Below are positions 16,597 through 26,704 of a stretch of 64,000 nt of DNA, piece after piece. Made by a program: the position numbers and the translations under genes. Origin of the DNA: Rhizobium mongolense subsp. loessense (lineage in GTDB: Bacteria > Pseudomonadota > Alphaproteobacteria > Rhizobiales > Rhizobiaceae); the NCBI RefSeq assembly GCF_900099775.1, contig NZ_FMTM01000003.1:1-64000 (forward strand), written 5' to 3'. Numbering within the stretch: the stretch's first letter is position 1; every line of letters starts with the position of its first letter. The notes below the pieces were generated by a model, which worked only from the letters and a program-made list of their open reading frames with translations, was not told the origin of the DNA and made no database searches.

Positions 16597-16994
16597 GGTT
16601 CCCTCCCTACCGCGGTAACGGCGGCGAGACGAGAACGTTCCGAAAGAAGTGCCGGTTCGCAAGAAATAGGCGGAGTTTTCGCCCCGCCTTTGATGCTGGT
16701 GGAGGCTGGTGGCTGTTTGGCCTCAGGGCTGCTTGGTCGATTGGATCTTCTAGCTGCGCGGGCCGAGCGGGAAATCCAGATCGGCACCGTTATGGCTTGT
16801 AAGACCGTGTTGATGTAAGCTGGCCATAGCCGGCCTCGATCGGCATTTGCGGCTTGACCCAGCCGGTGCGGCGCTCGGCCAGATTTCAGCGAAAACCTCG
16901 AGCTGGATGGTGCGTGCGCGCATGGATTGGCGCCGTCATGGCAGTCGGCGACACGGCGCTGATCAGCTTGTGAGCCCTTTTCCAACCGACCAAT
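16597..16994. other. Gene-free spacer
   Basis: About 400 bp with no supportable gene. An imperfect GC hairpin lies at 16669-16688 (AGGCGG against CCGCCT). The promoter for the minus-strand unit starting at 16596 should lie near its left end. Confidence 0.5.
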
Positions 16995-17020
16995 GAAAAA
17001 GGCGGGGCTTGACCCCGCCT
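16995..17020 (-). terminator. Terminator of the chvE-ggu-ara operon
   Basis: On the minus strand GGCGGGG, a 5-base loop and CCCCGCC form a perfect 7-bp stem followed by TTTTTC. It stands 32 bases after the stop of the dehydratase gene, the last of the run that begins with chvE at 25370. Confidence 0.85.
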
Positions 17021-17051
17021 GCTCATCGATTTGCATTCGTGGATGCGCCAG

Positions 17052-18791
17052 CTAATGGCTGTCCTTGCCGACCGCGTTTCCGCGACATCCCTTGAGGAAG
17101 TCGAGGTCGGCCCCGGTATCAGCCCCTTCGACATGCTGCTGGTGCAGCCACGCATAGCCAGACGTCGGCAGATCATGGTTCGGCTGCCATTCGGCGAGCC
17201 GCCGGGCCATCTCTTCCTCGGAAATGTCGAGATGCAGACGACGGTTCGGCACGTCCATCTCGATCATGTCGCCGTTTTTCACCACCGCGAGCGGCCCGCC
17301 GACCGCCGCTTCCGGGGAGGTGTGCAGCACGACGGTGCCGTAGGCCGTTCCGGACATGCGGGCGTCGGAGATGCGCACCATGTCGGTGATGCCCTTCTTG
17401 AGCACCTTGGGCGGCAGGCCCATGTTGCCGACCTCGGCCATGCCCGGATAGCCCTTTGGTCCACAGTTCTTCATGACCATGACGCAGGTTTCGTCGATGT
17501 CGAGGCTGTCGTCGTTGATCTTGGCCTTGTAGTCGTCGATGTCCTCGAACACGACCGCCCTGCCTCGGTGCACCATCAGGTGCGGGGAGGCGGCCGAAGG
17601 CTTCAGCACCGCGCCCTTCGGCGCCAGATTGCCGCGCAGCACGACGATGCCGCCCGAAGAGGTCAGCGCCTTTTCGGCAGGCAGGATCACATCTTCGTTC
17701 CAGTTGACGACGTCCTTGACCTCATCCCACATGGTTTCGCCGGATACCGTCAGCGCGTCCTTGTGCAGGAGGCCCGCCTCGCCGAGGCGCTTCAGCACCA
17801 CCGGCAGGCCGCCGGCATAGAAGAACTCCTCCATAAGATACTTGCCAGACGGCATCAGGTTGACGATGGTCGGCACCTCGCGTCCGCATCGGTCCCAATC
17901 GTCCAGCGAAAGATCGACGCCGACCCGGCCGGCCATGGCGAGCAGGTGGATGACGGCGTTGGTCGATCCGCCGATGGCCGCATTGGTGCGGATGGCGTTC
18001 TCGAAGGCCTCCTTCGTCATGATGTCAGAGGGCTTCAGATCGTCCTTAACCATCTGAACGATACGCCGGCCGGTGAGCTGCGCCATGACCTTGCGGCGGG
18101 AATCGACCGCCGGGATCGCGGCGTTGCCGGAAAGCGCCATGCCCAGCGCCTCGGCCATGGAAGCCATGGTGGAGGCGGTACCCATGGTGTTGCAGGTCCC
18201 CGACGAACGGCTCATCGAGGCCTCCGCCTCGAGGAACTCGGCCTGCGTCATCTCGCCAGCCTTCACCATTTCGGAAAACTTCCACAGATGCGTGCCTGAG
18301 CCGACGCGTTCACCGCGGAAATAGCCGTTCAGCATCGGCCCGCCCGTGACGACGATCGAGGGCAAGTCGCAGGAAGCTGCGCCCATGAGAAGCGACGGTG
18401 TGGTCTTGTCGCATCCGACCATCAGCACGCAACCATCGATGGGTTGGCCGCGGATCGCCTCCTCCACCGCGAGCGCGGCAAGGTTGCGATACATCATTGC
18501 GGTCGGACGAAAGGTGTTTTCGGATGCCGAGAACACCGGCACCTCGACCGGGAAGCCGCCTGCCTCCCATACGCCCGCCTTCACCTTCTCGGCGAGCTCT
18601 CGCAAATGACCGTTGCACGGCGTCAGATCCGACCAGGTGTTGAGGATGCCGATAACCGGCCGTCCGTCGAACAGGTCGTGCGGATACCCTTGGTTCTTCA
18701 GCCAGCCGCGGTGATAGATGACGTCTCGGCTCGTGCCGCCGTACCATTCCTGCGACCGCAGCTTACGCGGCCATTCAGCTTTCTTTTTCAT
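17052..18791 (-). CDS. araC: L-arabinonate dehydratase (IlvD/Edd family)
   Basis: A 579-residue iron-sulfur dehydratase that removes water from a sugar acid to give a 2-keto-3-deoxy acid. Fe-S ligands are visible in VGCDKTTPSLLMG and RSSGTCNTMGTAS, and the active-site Ser region in RISDARMSGTAYG. Length and start (EWPRKLRSQEWYGGTSRDVI) match the sugar-acid branch, of which a 579-residue rhizobial L-arabinonate dehydratase is the characterised example, and not biosynthetic IlvD. It lies 59 bp after a semialdehyde dehydrogenase gene in the chvE operon, which supports oxidative L-arabinose breakdown. D-fuconate or D-xylonate are alternative substrates. The symbol araC here means the dehydratase, not the E. 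coli regulator. Confidence 0.82.
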   Translation of the reverse strand: MKKKAEWPRKLRSQEWYGGTSRDVIYHRGWLKNQGYPHDLFDGRPVIGILNTWSDLTPCNGHLRELAEKVKAGVWEAGGFPVEVPVFSASENTFRPTAMMYRNLAALAVEEAIRGQPIDGCVLMVGCDKTTPSLLMGAASCDLPSIVVTGGPMLNGYFRGERVGSGTHLWKFSEMVKAGEMTQAEFLEAEASMSRSSGTCNTMGTASTMASMAEALGMALSGNAAIPAVDSRRKVMAQLTGRRIVQMVKDDLKPSDIMTKEAFENAIRTNAAIGGSTNAVIHLLAMAGRVGVDLSLDDWDRCGREVPTIVNLMPSGKYLMEEFFYAGGLPVVLKRLGEAGLLHKDALTVSGETMWDEVKDVVNWNEDVILPAEKALTSSGGIVVLRGNLAPKGAVLKPSAASPHLMVHRGRAVVFEDIDDYKAKINDDSLDIDETCVMVMKNCGPKGYPGMAEVGNMGLPPKVLKKGITDMVRISDARMSGTAYGTVVLHTSPEAAVGGPLAVVKNGDMIEMDVPNRRLHLDISEEEMARRLAEWQPNHDLPTSGYAWLHQQHVEGADTGADLDFLKGCRGNAVGKDSH

Positions 18792-18850
18792 AGTCTCTGT
18801 CCTTCACGGCTTCCAGGTCGCCTCGAGCGACCCGAAAGCCGATGATGTCG

Positions 18851-20284
18851 TTACGCCAAGGTGTAGGCGGTCTTGACGGTTGTGAAGAATTCGGCGGCGT
18901 ATTTGCCCTGCTCGCGCGAGCCGTAGGACGAGCCCTTTCGTCCGCCGAAGGGAACATGGAAGTCGACGCCGGCGGTCGGCAGGTTGACCATGACCATGCC
19001 GGCTTCGGCATTGCGCTTGAAGTGCGTCGCATGCTTGAGACTGGTGGTCGCGATGCCCGACGACAGGCCGAACGGCGTGTCGTTGGCGACAGCCAGCGCC
19101 TCGTCGTAATCCTTGACGCGGATGACCGATGCCACAGGTCCGAAGATTTCCTCGCGGGAAATGCGCATCTGGTTGGTCGCTTCGGTAAACAGCGTCGGCT
19201 GCAGGTAGAAACCGGGTGTGTCACGCGAAATCAGTTCGCCGCCAAAGGCAAGCTTGGCGCCTTCCTTTTTGCCGATCTCGATGTAATCGGTGTCGGTCTT
19301 GAGCTGCCGCTCGTCGACGACCGGGCCGATATGCGTGCCGGTCTTCAAAGCGTGATCGACGTTCAGGGTCTTCAGCTTCTCGGTCATAGCCGCCACGAAC
19401 CTGTCGTGGATGCCTTCCGTCACGATCAGGCGAGACGATGCCGTGCAGCGCTGGCCGGTCGAAAAGAAGGCCGAGTTGGCCGCTGCTTCGACGGCGACGG
19501 AAAGATCGGCGTCATCGAGGACGACCATCGGGTTCTTGCCGCCCATTTCGAGCTGAATCTTGCGATTATGCTCGATCGAGGAAACCGCGACGCGCTTGCC
19601 GGTGCCGACGGAGCCGGTAAAGGTGATGCCGGCAAGGTCGGGGCTGTCGAGCATCGTCTGGCCGACGATCGAGCCCTTGCCCATGACGAGGTTCAGCACG
19701 CCCTTCGGCAGGCCTGCACGGTTGAGGATGTCGACGATCGCCCAGGAGCAGCCAGGCACGAGTTCGGCCGGCTTGAAGACGATGGTGTTGCCGTAGCAGA
19801 GCGCCGGGGCGATCTTCCAGGCGGGGATCGCGATCGGGAAGTTCCAGGGCGTGATGATGCCGATGACGCCAAGCGGCTCGCGGGTGATCTCGACGCCGAT
19901 GTTCGGACGCACGGAGGGTACGACTTCGCCGGCCAGGCGCAACGCCTCGCCTGCGAAGAATTCAAAGATCTGCGAGGCGCGGATCGTCTCGCCGATGGCT
20001 TCGGGCAGTGTCTTGCCTTCTTCGCGGGCAAGCAGTGCGCCGAGTTCGTCCTTGCGCGCCATGATCTCGTCGCCGGCCTTCTTCAGGATGACGTGGCGTT
20101 CCCAGATGCCGGAACGCGACCAGGCCGGGAAGGCGGCCTTGGCGGCGGCGATCGCGTTCCTGGTGTCGGCGGCGGAGCCGCTGGCGTAGAGGCCGACGAC
20201 CTCCTTCGTATCCGACGGATTGATGTTTTCGACGGCATCGGCGCCGGTCCATTCGCCGGCGATCAGGTTTTGATAAATGGTCAT
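18851..20284 (-). CDS. 2-ketoglutarate semialdehyde dehydrogenase
   Basis: A 477-residue NAD(P)-dependent aldehyde dehydrogenase. The start MTIYQNLIAGEWTGADAVEN, the GFTGSVGTGK-type coenzyme loop ITFTGSVGTGKRVA, the catalytic Glu in LEMGGKNPMVVLDDAD and the catalytic Cys in FFSTGQRCTASSRL are all present. It is closest to the class that turns 2-ketoglutarate semialdehyde into 2-ketoglutarate, the last step of oxidative pentose pathways. Position between a GguC/AraD1-like gene and arabinonate dehydratase supports this. AAGGAGG lies 12 bases before the ATG. A broader succinate-semialdehyde activity cannot be excluded. Confidence 0.82.
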   Translation of the reverse strand: MTIYQNLIAGEWTGADAVENINPSDTKEVVGLYASGSAADTRNAIAAAKAAFPAWSRSGIWERHVILKKAGDEIMARKDELGALLAREEGKTLPEAIGETIRASQIFEFFAGEALRLAGEVVPSVRPNIGVEITREPLGVIGIITPWNFPIAIPAWKIAPALCYGNTIVFKPAELVPGCSWAIVDILNRAGLPKGVLNLVMGKGSIVGQTMLDSPDLAGITFTGSVGTGKRVAVSSIEHNRKIQLEMGGKNPMVVLDDADLSVAVEAAANSAFFSTGQRCTASSRLIVTEGIHDRFVAAMTEKLKTLNVDHALKTGTHIGPVVDERQLKTDTDYIEIGKKEGAKLAFGGELISRDTPGFYLQPTLFTEATNQMRISREEIFGPVASVIRVKDYDEALAVANDTPFGLSSGIATTSLKHATHFKRNAEAGMVMVNLPTAGVDFHVPFGGRKGSSYGSREQGKYAAEFFTTVKTAYTLA

Positions 20285-20355
20285 GGGCTGAACGAGCCTC
20301 CTTTACCCTTTACAGAGTGGTCTGGCCGCAGATCGCGGCCAGCCCAGCGCAAAAT

Positions 20356-21360
20356 TCAAAGCTGCTTCACAGCGATATTTTCCTCTGCGGCCACCTTCAG
20401 CGGATTGCGCAGCGGCAGGCCGAATTCGGCAACCTCGATTTCGAAAACATCGCCTTCTTCCGTCTTGACGCCATCTGCGAAGGAGAGCGTCGCCGTGCCG
20501 AACATGTGGACGTGAACGTCGCCCGGGACGCGGAAGAGGCCATACTTGAAGTGATGATATTCCAGGTTCGCGAAGGTGTGCGACATGTTCGCCTCACCGG
20601 AGAGGAACGGCTTTTCGAAGACCACCTTGTCGCCGCGCTTGATGCGCGAGGTACCGCGAATGTCTTCCGGGGCAACGCCGATGCGGATTTCCGGACCAAA
20701 GCTTGCTGGACGCAGCTTGGAGTGGGCGAGATAGAGGTAGTTGATCCGCTCGGTGACATGGTCGGAAAATTCGTTGGAGAGCGCAAAGCCGATGCGGAAC
20801 GGGGTACCGTCCTTGGCAATTACGTAGATGCCGGCCATTTCCGGCTCTTCGCCGCCGTCAAGCGCGAAGGAAGGGGAGACGAGGGGAGCGCCGGGTGCTG
20901 CAGCGCCGTAGCCGTTGCCCTTGTAGAACCATTCGGGCTGGACGCCCTTTTCTCCAGCCTTCGGCTTGCCGTTCTCGATGCCCATCTTGAACATCTTCAT
21001 CGAGTCCGTGAGCGTTTCTTCCGCGGCCTCGGTGGTCTTCTTGTGCATGGAATCACGCGTCGCTGCCGAGCCAAGGTGCGTGAGGCCCGTACCCGTCAGA
21101 TGCAGGTGAGCAGCATCCGGATGGGTGATCGGCGGAAGGAATTTACCTTCGGCATAGGCCTTTTCCAGATCGACGGCATCGCCATAGCCACGCGCCTCGA
21201 TGATGGAAACGAGCGACTTGCCGGCGTCTGCAGCTTCCATTGCCAGCGCGTAAACGCTGCCTGCATTCTTCACGGCTTTCGCTGCACCGCCCGGCTCACG
21301 CACGGCGACGATGATCTCTCCGTTCGAACCCTTGATCTGCGAAATAAGCACGGCTTTCAT
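20356..21360 (-). CDS. gguC: GguC/AraD1 family FAH-fold protein
   Basis: A 334-residue protein of the fumarylacetoacetate-hydrolase fold, AraD1/GguC branch: MKAVLISQIKGSNGEIIVAV start, then LPPITHPDAAHLHLTGTGLT, EWFYKGNGYGAAAPGAP, EPEMAGIYVIAKDGTPFRIGFALSNEFSDHV and RVPGDVHVHMFGTATLSF. The fold usually binds Mg and acts on 2-keto acids; in this operon a role as 2-keto-3-deoxy-L-arabonate dehydratase is attractive but unproven. An in-frame TTG at 21384 has a better placed GAGAGG and would add eight residues. Order chvE-gguA-gguB-gguC is as in Agrobacterium. Confidence 0.8.
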   Translation of the reverse strand: MKAVLISQIKGSNGEIIVAVREPGGAAKAVKNAGSVYALAMEAADAGKSLVSIIEARGYGDAVDLEKAYAEGKFLPPITHPDAAHLHLTGTGLTHLGSAATRDSMHKKTTEAAEETLTDSMKMFKMGIENGKPKAGEKGVQPEWFYKGNGYGAAAPGAPLVSPSFALDGGEEPEMAGIYVIAKDGTPFRIGFALSNEFSDHVTERINYLYLAHSKLRPASFGPEIRIGVAPEDIRGTSRIKRGDKVVFEKPFLSGEANMSHTFANLEYHHFKYGLFRVPGDVHVHMFGTATLSFADGVKTEEGDVFEIEVAEFGLPLRNPLKVAAEENIAVKQL

Positions 21361-21463
21361 CCTCTTTAGCTGGGGTGCGGACAAGCTCCGCCTCTCCGGC
21401 TCCCGAGGGAGTCGGAACTGGTCTTTCTCATGACTGCAAATGCCTGGACTGGCGCCGGAGCGC

Positions 21464-22672
21464 TTAGCCCTTATTCTTGTTATAAACGTCGAAGAAGACG
21501 GCGGCCAAAAGCACGAGGCCCTTCACCATCTGCTGGAAGTCGATACCGAGGCCGACGATCGACATGCCGTTGTTCATGACGCCCATGATGAACGCGCCGA
21601 TGACGGCACCGGTTATCTTGCCGACACCGCCGGAGGCCGAAGCGCCGCCGATGAAGCACGCCGCGATGACGTCGAGCTCGAAGCCCACGCCTGCCTTCGG
21701 CGTTGCCGAGTTCAGGCGAGCCGCCACGATCATGCCTGCGAGCCCGGCAAGGACGCCCATGTTGACGAAGGTGTAGAAGCTCAGGCGCTCGGTGTTGATA
21801 CCGGAGAGCTTGGTGGCCTTTTCGTTGCCGCCCATCGCATAGATGCGGCGGCCGATCGTCGTGCGGCGCGTGACAAATGCATAGGCTGCGATCAGCACGA
21901 GCATGACGACGAGAACGTTCGGCAGGCCTCTGTAAGTCGAAAGCTGATAGCCGAGGAAGAGGATCGCCAGGGAAACGACGGCGTTCTGGGCGATAAAGAA
22001 GCCCATCGGCTCGACATCGATGCCGTGGCTCTCATTCACCTTGCGGCGGCGCCAGGCAAGGTAAAACAGCACGACTGGAATAATGAGTGTCAGGATCAGC
22101 GACGTGGACTGCACCGGCGTTCCGGCGATGTCGATCATGCTGCCCGGCAGGAAGCCGGTGCTGATGATCTGGAAATCCTTCGGGAACGGGCCGATGTTCT
22201 TGCCCCCGAGTACGAAGAGCGTCAGGCCGCGGAAGACCAGCATGCCGGCAAGCGTGACGATGAAGGACGGGATGCGGTGATAGGCGATCCAGTAGCCTTG
22301 TGCGGCGCCGATGATGCCGCCGATGATCAGGCAGAGAATGCCCGCCACGACGAAATTCATCTGCCACGTGACCATCATCATCGCGGCGAGGGCGCCGACG
22401 AAGGCGACAATCGAGCCGACGGACAGGTCGATATGGCCGGCCACAATGACGAGCAGCATCCCGAGCGCCATGATGACGATGAACGAGTTCTGGAGAACGA
22501 GGTTCGTCAGGTTGACCGGCTTGAAGAGAATGCCGCCGGTGTAGAATTGAAAGAAAACCATGATCGCGACGAGCGCAATGAGCATGCCGTATTCACGGAT
22601 ATTGCCACGGATATAGTCAGCAACGGAAACGACGTTGCTTTCTTCGGCGGCTGGAGGGTTGACCGGAGTCAT
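21464..22672 (-). CDS. gguB: Sugar ABC transporter permease GguB
   Basis: A 402-residue CUT2 permease (MmsB/XylH type) with ten or more membrane segments. Family stretches are [37 protein letters not shown] and [20 protein letters not shown]. It transports the sugar delivered by ChvE, powered by GguA. Its ATG overlaps the gguA stop in ATGA. The N-terminal extension [20 protein letters not shown] is cytosolic. Identity rests on the sequence type and on the unmistakable chvE/gguA context. Confidence 0.9.
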   Translation of the reverse strand: MTPVNPPAAEESNVVSVADYIRGNIREYGMLIALVAIMVFFQFYTGGILFKPVNLTNLVLQNSFIVIMALGMLLVIVAGHIDLSVGSIVAFVGALAAMMMVTWQMNFVVAGILCLIIGGIIGAAQGYWIAYHRIPSFIVTLAGMLVFRGLTLFVLGGKNIGPFPKDFQIISTGFLPGSMIDIAGTPVQSTSLILTLIIPVVLFYLAWRRRKVNESHGIDVEPMGFFIAQNAVVSLAILFLGYQLSTYRGLPNVLVVMLVLIAAYAFVTRRTTIGRRIYAMGGNEKATKLSGINTERLSFYTFVNMGVLAGLAGMIVAARLNSATPKAGVGFELDVIAACFIGGASASGGVGKITGAVIGAFIMGVMNNGMSIVGLGIDFQQMVKGLVLLAAVFFDVYNKNKG

Positions 22673-24207
22673 TGTTTCTTCTCCCCTGAGCGCATGATAG
22701 CGCGCATGATGGTTTCTTGGCTCGCCTCTCCCTTTGGCAGTTCCGCAACGATACGTCCTTCATTCATGACATAGATGCGGTCGCACGTGCCAAGCAGTTC
22801 CGGCATTTCCGATGAGATCATCAGAACGCCTTTGCCGTCGGCGGCGAGCTGGTTGATGATAGTATAGATTTCGTATTTTGCACCGACATCGATACCGCGG
22901 GTGGGCTCGTCGAGGATCAAGACATCGGGATCGGAGAACAGCCACTTGGACAGCACGACCTTCTGCTGGTTGCCGCCCGAAAGATTGACCGCTTCCTGGA
23001 AGATACTGGAACTGCGGATGCGCAGCTTCGAGCGGTAGTCGGATGCGACCTTGGATTCTCTGATGCTGTCGATGATCGTCGCGTTCGACACCCCGGCAAG
23101 ATTGGCGAGCGTGGTGTTGTGGACGATGTTCTCGCCGAGCACGAGGCCGAGATGCTTGCGGTCCTCGGTCACATAGGCGAGACCGGCGTCGATCGCTTTG
23201 CGGACGGTACTGACATCGACCTGCTTGCCATACATCAGCACTTCGCCGCTGACCTTGTGGCCGTAGGACTTTCCGAAGACGCTCATGGCGAATTCAGTGC
23301 GGCCGGCACCCATCAGGCCGGCGATCCCGACGACTTCGCCCTTGCGGACGCTGATGTTGACATTGTGCAGCACCTGCCGGTCGCGGTGGTGCTGATGATA
23401 GGCGTTCCAGTTCTTGACTTCGAGGATCGTTTCGCCGATCGGCACGGAGCGCGGCGGATAACGATCGGCAAGCTCGCGGCCCACCATGTTCTTGATGATG
23501 ATATCTTCGCTGATTTCTTCGGTGTGACAGTCCATCGTCTTGACCGTCATGCCGTCGCGCAGAACCGTGATCTGGTCGGCAACCTTGCGCACTTCATTCA
23601 GCTTGTGGGTGATGATGATCGATGTGAGGCCCTGATTGCGGAACTCGATCAGCAGGTTCAGCAGCGCATCTGAGTCGCTTTCGTTGAGCGATGCCGTCGG
23701 TTCGTCGAGGATCAGGAGCTTCACGCTCTTCGACAGCGCCTTGGCGATCTCGACGAGTTGCTGCTTGCCGACGCCGATGTCGGTGACAAGCGTGTCCGGG
23801 GATTCGCGCAGGCCGACTTTTGCGAGCAGCTGCCGCGTGCGGTTGAACGTTTCCTGCCAGCTGATGATGCCGCTCTTGGCATTCTCGTTGCCGAGGAAGA
23901 TATTCTCGCCGATCGACAGAAGCGGCACGAGCGCCAGCTCCTGATGGATGATGACGATGCCGATTTCTTCGGAGTCCTTCAGGACCTTGAAGTTGCGGAC
24001 TTCGCCTTCGTAGACGATCTCGCCATCGTAAGTGCCGACCGGGTAAACGCCGGAGAGAACTTTCATGAGGGTCGATTTTCCGGCCCCGTTCTCGCCCACC
24101 AATGCGTGAATTTCACCCTGACGAACCTTGAGGTTCACATTCTCAAGCGCTTTTACGCCCGGGAACGTCTTGGTGATGTTCCGCATTTCGAGGATTGTAT
24201 TGTCCAT
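22669..24207 (-). CDS. gguA: Sugar ABC transporter ATPase GguA
   Basis: A 512-residue ATPase with two fused ABC domains. The first has Walker [10 protein letters not shown] and Walker [12 protein letters not shown]; its signature is [13 protein letters not shown]. The second has the degenerate Walker [10 protein letters not shown] usual in this class, signature [15 protein letters not shown] and Walker [15 protein letters not shown]. It starts 98 bp after the chvE stop, with a hairpin in between, and overlaps gguB by four bases. Confidence 0.9.
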   Translation of the reverse strand: MDNTILEMRNITKTFPGVKALENVNLKVRQGEIHALVGENGAGKSTLMKVLSGVYPVGTYDGEIVYEGEVRNFKVLKDSEEIGIVIIHQELALVPLLSIGENIFLGNENAKSGIISWQETFNRTRQLLAKVGLRESPDTLVTDIGVGKQQLVEIAKALSKSVKLLILDEPTASLNESDSDALLNLLIEFRNQGLTSIIITHKLNEVRKVADQITVLRDGMTVKTMDCHTEEISEDIIIKNMVGRELADRYPPRSVPIGETILEVKNWNAYHQHHRDRQVLHNVNISVRKGEVVGIAGLMGAGRTEFAMSVFGKSYGHKVSGEVLMYGKQVDVSTVRKAIDAGLAYVTEDRKHLGLVLGENIVHNTTLANLAGVSNATIIDSIRESKVASDYRSKLRIRSSSIFQEAVNLSGGNQQKVVLSKWLFSDPDVLILDEPTRGIDVGAKYEIYTIINQLAADGKGVLMISSEMPELLGTCDRIYVMNEGRIVAELPKGEASQETIMRAIMRSGEKKQ

Positions 24208-24264
24208 AGTCAGAATCCAACGCCAGCAGCCGGAAATACGGCGCGACGATCATAAAAGTGAAGA

Positions 24265-24291
24265 CCGGAACCCGCAACCAGCGGATTCCGG
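24265..24291 (-). promoter_or_regulatory. Hairpin between chvE and gguA
   Basis: CCGGAA (24265-24270) pairs with TTCCGG (24286-24291), extended by an inner CCGC/GCGG pairing around AACCA. It has no T-run. It probably protects the chvE part of the transcript or lowers read-through into gguA, much as the stronger hairpin after xylF does. Confidence 0.5.
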
Positions 24292-24305
24292 CCAACTTGG
24301 TACAG

Positions 24306-25370
24306 TTATTTCAGCTGGTCAGCCGTGTAGTAACCGCCTTCGACGAGAACCTTCTCGTAGTTGGTCTTGTCGACCGCTACCGGCTTCAGCAGGTAGGACG
24401 GAACAACCTTGACGCCGTTGTCGTAGGTCTTCGTGTCGTTGACTTCCGGCTCCTTGCCGGACATGACAGCGTCAACCATTGCAACGGTGACCTTGGCGAG
24501 CTCGCGCGTGTCCTTGAACACTGTCGAGTGCTGTTCGCCAGCAATGATCGACTTCACGGACGGAACTTCAGCGTCCTGGCCGGAAACGACCGGGAGCGGC
24601 TGATCCGGGGTGCCGTAGCCGACGCCCTTCAGCGACGAGATGATGCCGATGGAGAGGCCGTCATACGGAGACAGGACGGCGTCGACCTTGGCGTCGGTGT
24701 AGTTGGCCGAGAGCAGGTTGTCCATGCGGGCCTGGGCCGTTGCCGCGTCCCAACGCAGCGTGCCGACCTTGTCCATGCCGGTCTGGCCAGACTTCACGAC
24801 GAGCTTGCCGCTGTCGATGTAAGGCTGCAGGACAGACATTGCGCCGTCGTAGAAGAAGAAGGCGTTGTTGTCGTCCGGCGAACCACCGAAGAGTTCGATG
24901 TTGAACGGACCCTTGCCATCCTTGAGGCCGAGGGCGTCAACAATGGAGGTTGCCTGCAGAACGCCAACCTGGAAGTTGTCGAACGTTGCATAGTAGTCGA
25001 CGTTGGCCGAGTCGCGGATCAGGCGGTCGTAGGCGATGACCTTGATGCCGGCGTCATGAGCCTTCTGGAGAACGTCGGAAAGCGTCGTGCCGTCGATGGC
25101 GGCGATGACGAGAACCTTGACGCCCTTGGTGACCATGTTCTCGATCTGAGACAACTGGTTCGGAATGTCGTCGTCTGCATACTGCAGGTCGGTGCTGTAG
25201 CCCGCTGCCTCAAGCTGCTTGACGATGTTGTTGCCGTCGTCGATCCAGCGAGCGGAAGACTTCGTGGGCATTGCGATGCCGACGGTCCCCTTGTCCTGCG
25301 CCAGTGCCGGCATAACGAACGAAGCGACGCCGAAGGCGGCCGCAGCCATCAATGAGATAATGGATTTCAT
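24306..25370 (-). CDS. chvE: Multiple sugar-binding periplasmic protein ChvE
   Basis: A 354-residue periplasmic protein. Signal peptide residues 1-24 ([15 protein letters not shown]... PALA). The mature start [20 protein letters not shown], then [75 protein letters not shown] and [20 protein letters not shown] are those of ChvE. In Agrobacterium ChvE binds arabinose, galactose, glucose and xylose, feeds GguAB and also stimulates the VirA sensor. No virA is in this window, so here transport and perhaps chemotaxis are the likely jobs. A LysR gene of the GbpR type faces it. Confidence 0.93.
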   Translation of the reverse strand: MKSIISLMAAAAFGVASFVMPALAQDKGTVGIAMPTKSSARWIDDGNNIVKQLEAAGYSTDLQYADDDIPNQLSQIENMVTKGVKVLVIAAIDGTTLSDVLQKAHDAGIKVIAYDRLIRDSANVDYYATFDNFQVGVLQATSIVDALGLKDGKGPFNIELFGGSPDDNNAFFFYDGAMSVLQPYIDSGKLVVKSGQTGMDKVGTLRWDAATAQARMDNLLSANYTDAKVDAVLSPYDGLSIGIISSLKGVGYGTPDQPLPVVSGQDAEVPSVKSIIAGEQHSTVFKDTRELAKVTVAMVDAVMSGKEPEVNDTKTYDNGVKVVPSYLLKPVAVDKTNYEKVLVEGGYYTADQLK

Positions 25371-25577
25371 TTCTCTCTCCCTTGTTAATAGACGGCGGAC
25401 GAAAATTCGCCCGCCACGAAACTGTGGCAGGTTCCGTAGATTGGATAGTTACTTCAGATGGTGAGAAACGAAGTAGGTCTCCTCCACGATCTCACACGTG
25501 TTGAGTGCCAACCAGCACACGGCCGCAAACTCGTATGGAATCTTATAACTGTCAAATAGAATAAGTGGTAAAGTGCA

Positions 25578-25599
25578 TAACAATTTTGGTATATCGTTA
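25578..25599. promoter_or_regulatory. Candidate GbpR binding dyad upstream of chvE
   Basis: TAAC (25578-25581) and GTTA (25596-25599) form a short dyad in an AT-rich stretch 44 bp before the LysR start. LysR proteins usually bind such interrupted palindromes near T-N11-A. On the minus strand a TTGACA lies at about 25555-25550 but its -10 partner is unclear. Weak evidence. Confidence 0.35.
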
Positions 25600-25642
25600 A
25601 AAAGTATTACTTTTGATGGAAGGCGGATGGGAGGCCGCAACC

Positions 25643-26647
25643 ATGGCGATTGTTTCCAGGCCGATTTCCGAGGATCGAATCGATATCCACAGCGACAATT
25701 TTGGCGATGATGCCTTTCTGCGTGCGGGCTTGAAGCTGAATCACCTGCGCATGATCGTCGCAATCGAAGATAGCGGGCAGATTTCCGCGGCGGCGGAGAT
25801 CTTGAATATTTCCCAGCCTGCCGCCTCCAGAATGCTCGCTGAGATGGAATCGATCGTGAAGACGCCGCTTTACGAACGGATCGCCCGCGGTGTCGTGCTC
25901 ACGACTTTCGGACAGGCACTCGCCAAGCGTGCACGAAAAATTCTCCTGGAACTGCGCGAGGCCGGCCGCGAGATCAGCGAATTGAAGAGCGGCAAGGGCG
26001 GTTCCGTCTTCATCGGCGCGGTCACAGCGCCTGCCATGAGCCTGGTTGTTCCGGCCATCGACAAGGTTCGCAAGGCGTTTCCGGGCATCGAGATCAACAT
26101 TGAAGTGGAGACCAGCAACGTTCTCGCGCGGGAATTGCTCGCCGCCAGGCACGATTTCATCATCGGCCGCATTCCCGACGACGTTAATCCGCGACTCTTC
26201 GAAGTACGCGAGATCGGTATCGAAAAAGCATGTCTGATCGTGCGCAGGGACCATCCGCTCCTCAAGAAAAATGCGAGCAGCCTCGCCGATCTCCATGGTT
26301 ACGGATGGGTCTTCCAGCCGCCGGGAACGCTGCTTCGGCGGACGCTGGAGGATATCTTTCTGGCGGCGGGCGTGCCGCTGCCGGAAAATATCGTCAATAC
26401 GTCTTCCTTGTTGCTCACCTGTGCGATCATCTGCGAGACGGACGCGATCGCACCCGTGGCGCTGGATGTTGCCCAGTTTCTCGCCGGCCAGGATGCGAAG
26501 GCATCCGACGTGCGCGTGCTGCCGACCGATTTCAAGATCGACGTAAAGCCCTACAGCCTGATCACCGCACGCGAGCGCGCCCTGCCTCCCAGCGCGCGGC
26601 TTCTCTACGACCTCATCCTCGAGGAAAGCCGGAAGCAGGGAGGCTGA
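25643..26647 (+). CDS. gbpR: LysR-type regulator of chvE (GbpR)
   Basis: A 334-residue LysR regulator. An extended N-terminus precedes the helix-turn-helix (LNHLRMIVAIEDSGQISAAA, ISQPAASRMLAEMESIVKTP). The ligand domain includes GSVFIGAVTAPAMSLVVPAI and DFIIGRIPDDVNPRLF. Divergence from chvE and sequence type match GbpR, which in Agrobacterium activates chvE with sugars such as arabinose, galactose or fucose and represses in their absence. GGGAGG lies 9 bases before the ATG at 25643; start codons at 25613/25616 in frame are less well placed. Confidence 0.88.
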   Translation: MAIVSRPISEDRIDIHSDNFGDDAFLRAGLKLNHLRMIVAIEDSGQISAAAEILNISQPAASRMLAEMESIVKTPLYERIARGVVLTTFGQALAKRARKILLELREAGREISELKSGKGGSVFIGAVTAPAMSLVVPAIDKVRKAFPGIEINIEVETSNVLARELLAARHDFIIGRIPDDVNPRLFEVREIGIEKACLIVRRDHPLLKKNASSLADLHGYGWVFQPPGTLLRRTLEDIFLAAGVPLPENIVNTSSLLLTCAIICETDAIAPVALDVAQFLAGQDAKASDVRVLPTDFKIDVKPYSLITARERALPPSARLLYDLILEESRKQGG

Positions 26648-26704
26648 GCGCAAGCCCGGCGCCATGCTGGCGGTGTTCAATGCGCCACTTCGAAGGGAAG
26701 GGGC

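Noticed and set aside
16669..16688. GC hairpin considered as a plus-strand terminator
   Set aside because: Stem imperfect (6 bp), no T-run, and no plus-strand gene ends there.
18842..20515. A 557-codon plus-strand frame
   Set aside because: Antisense to the aldehyde dehydrogenase gene, no domain.
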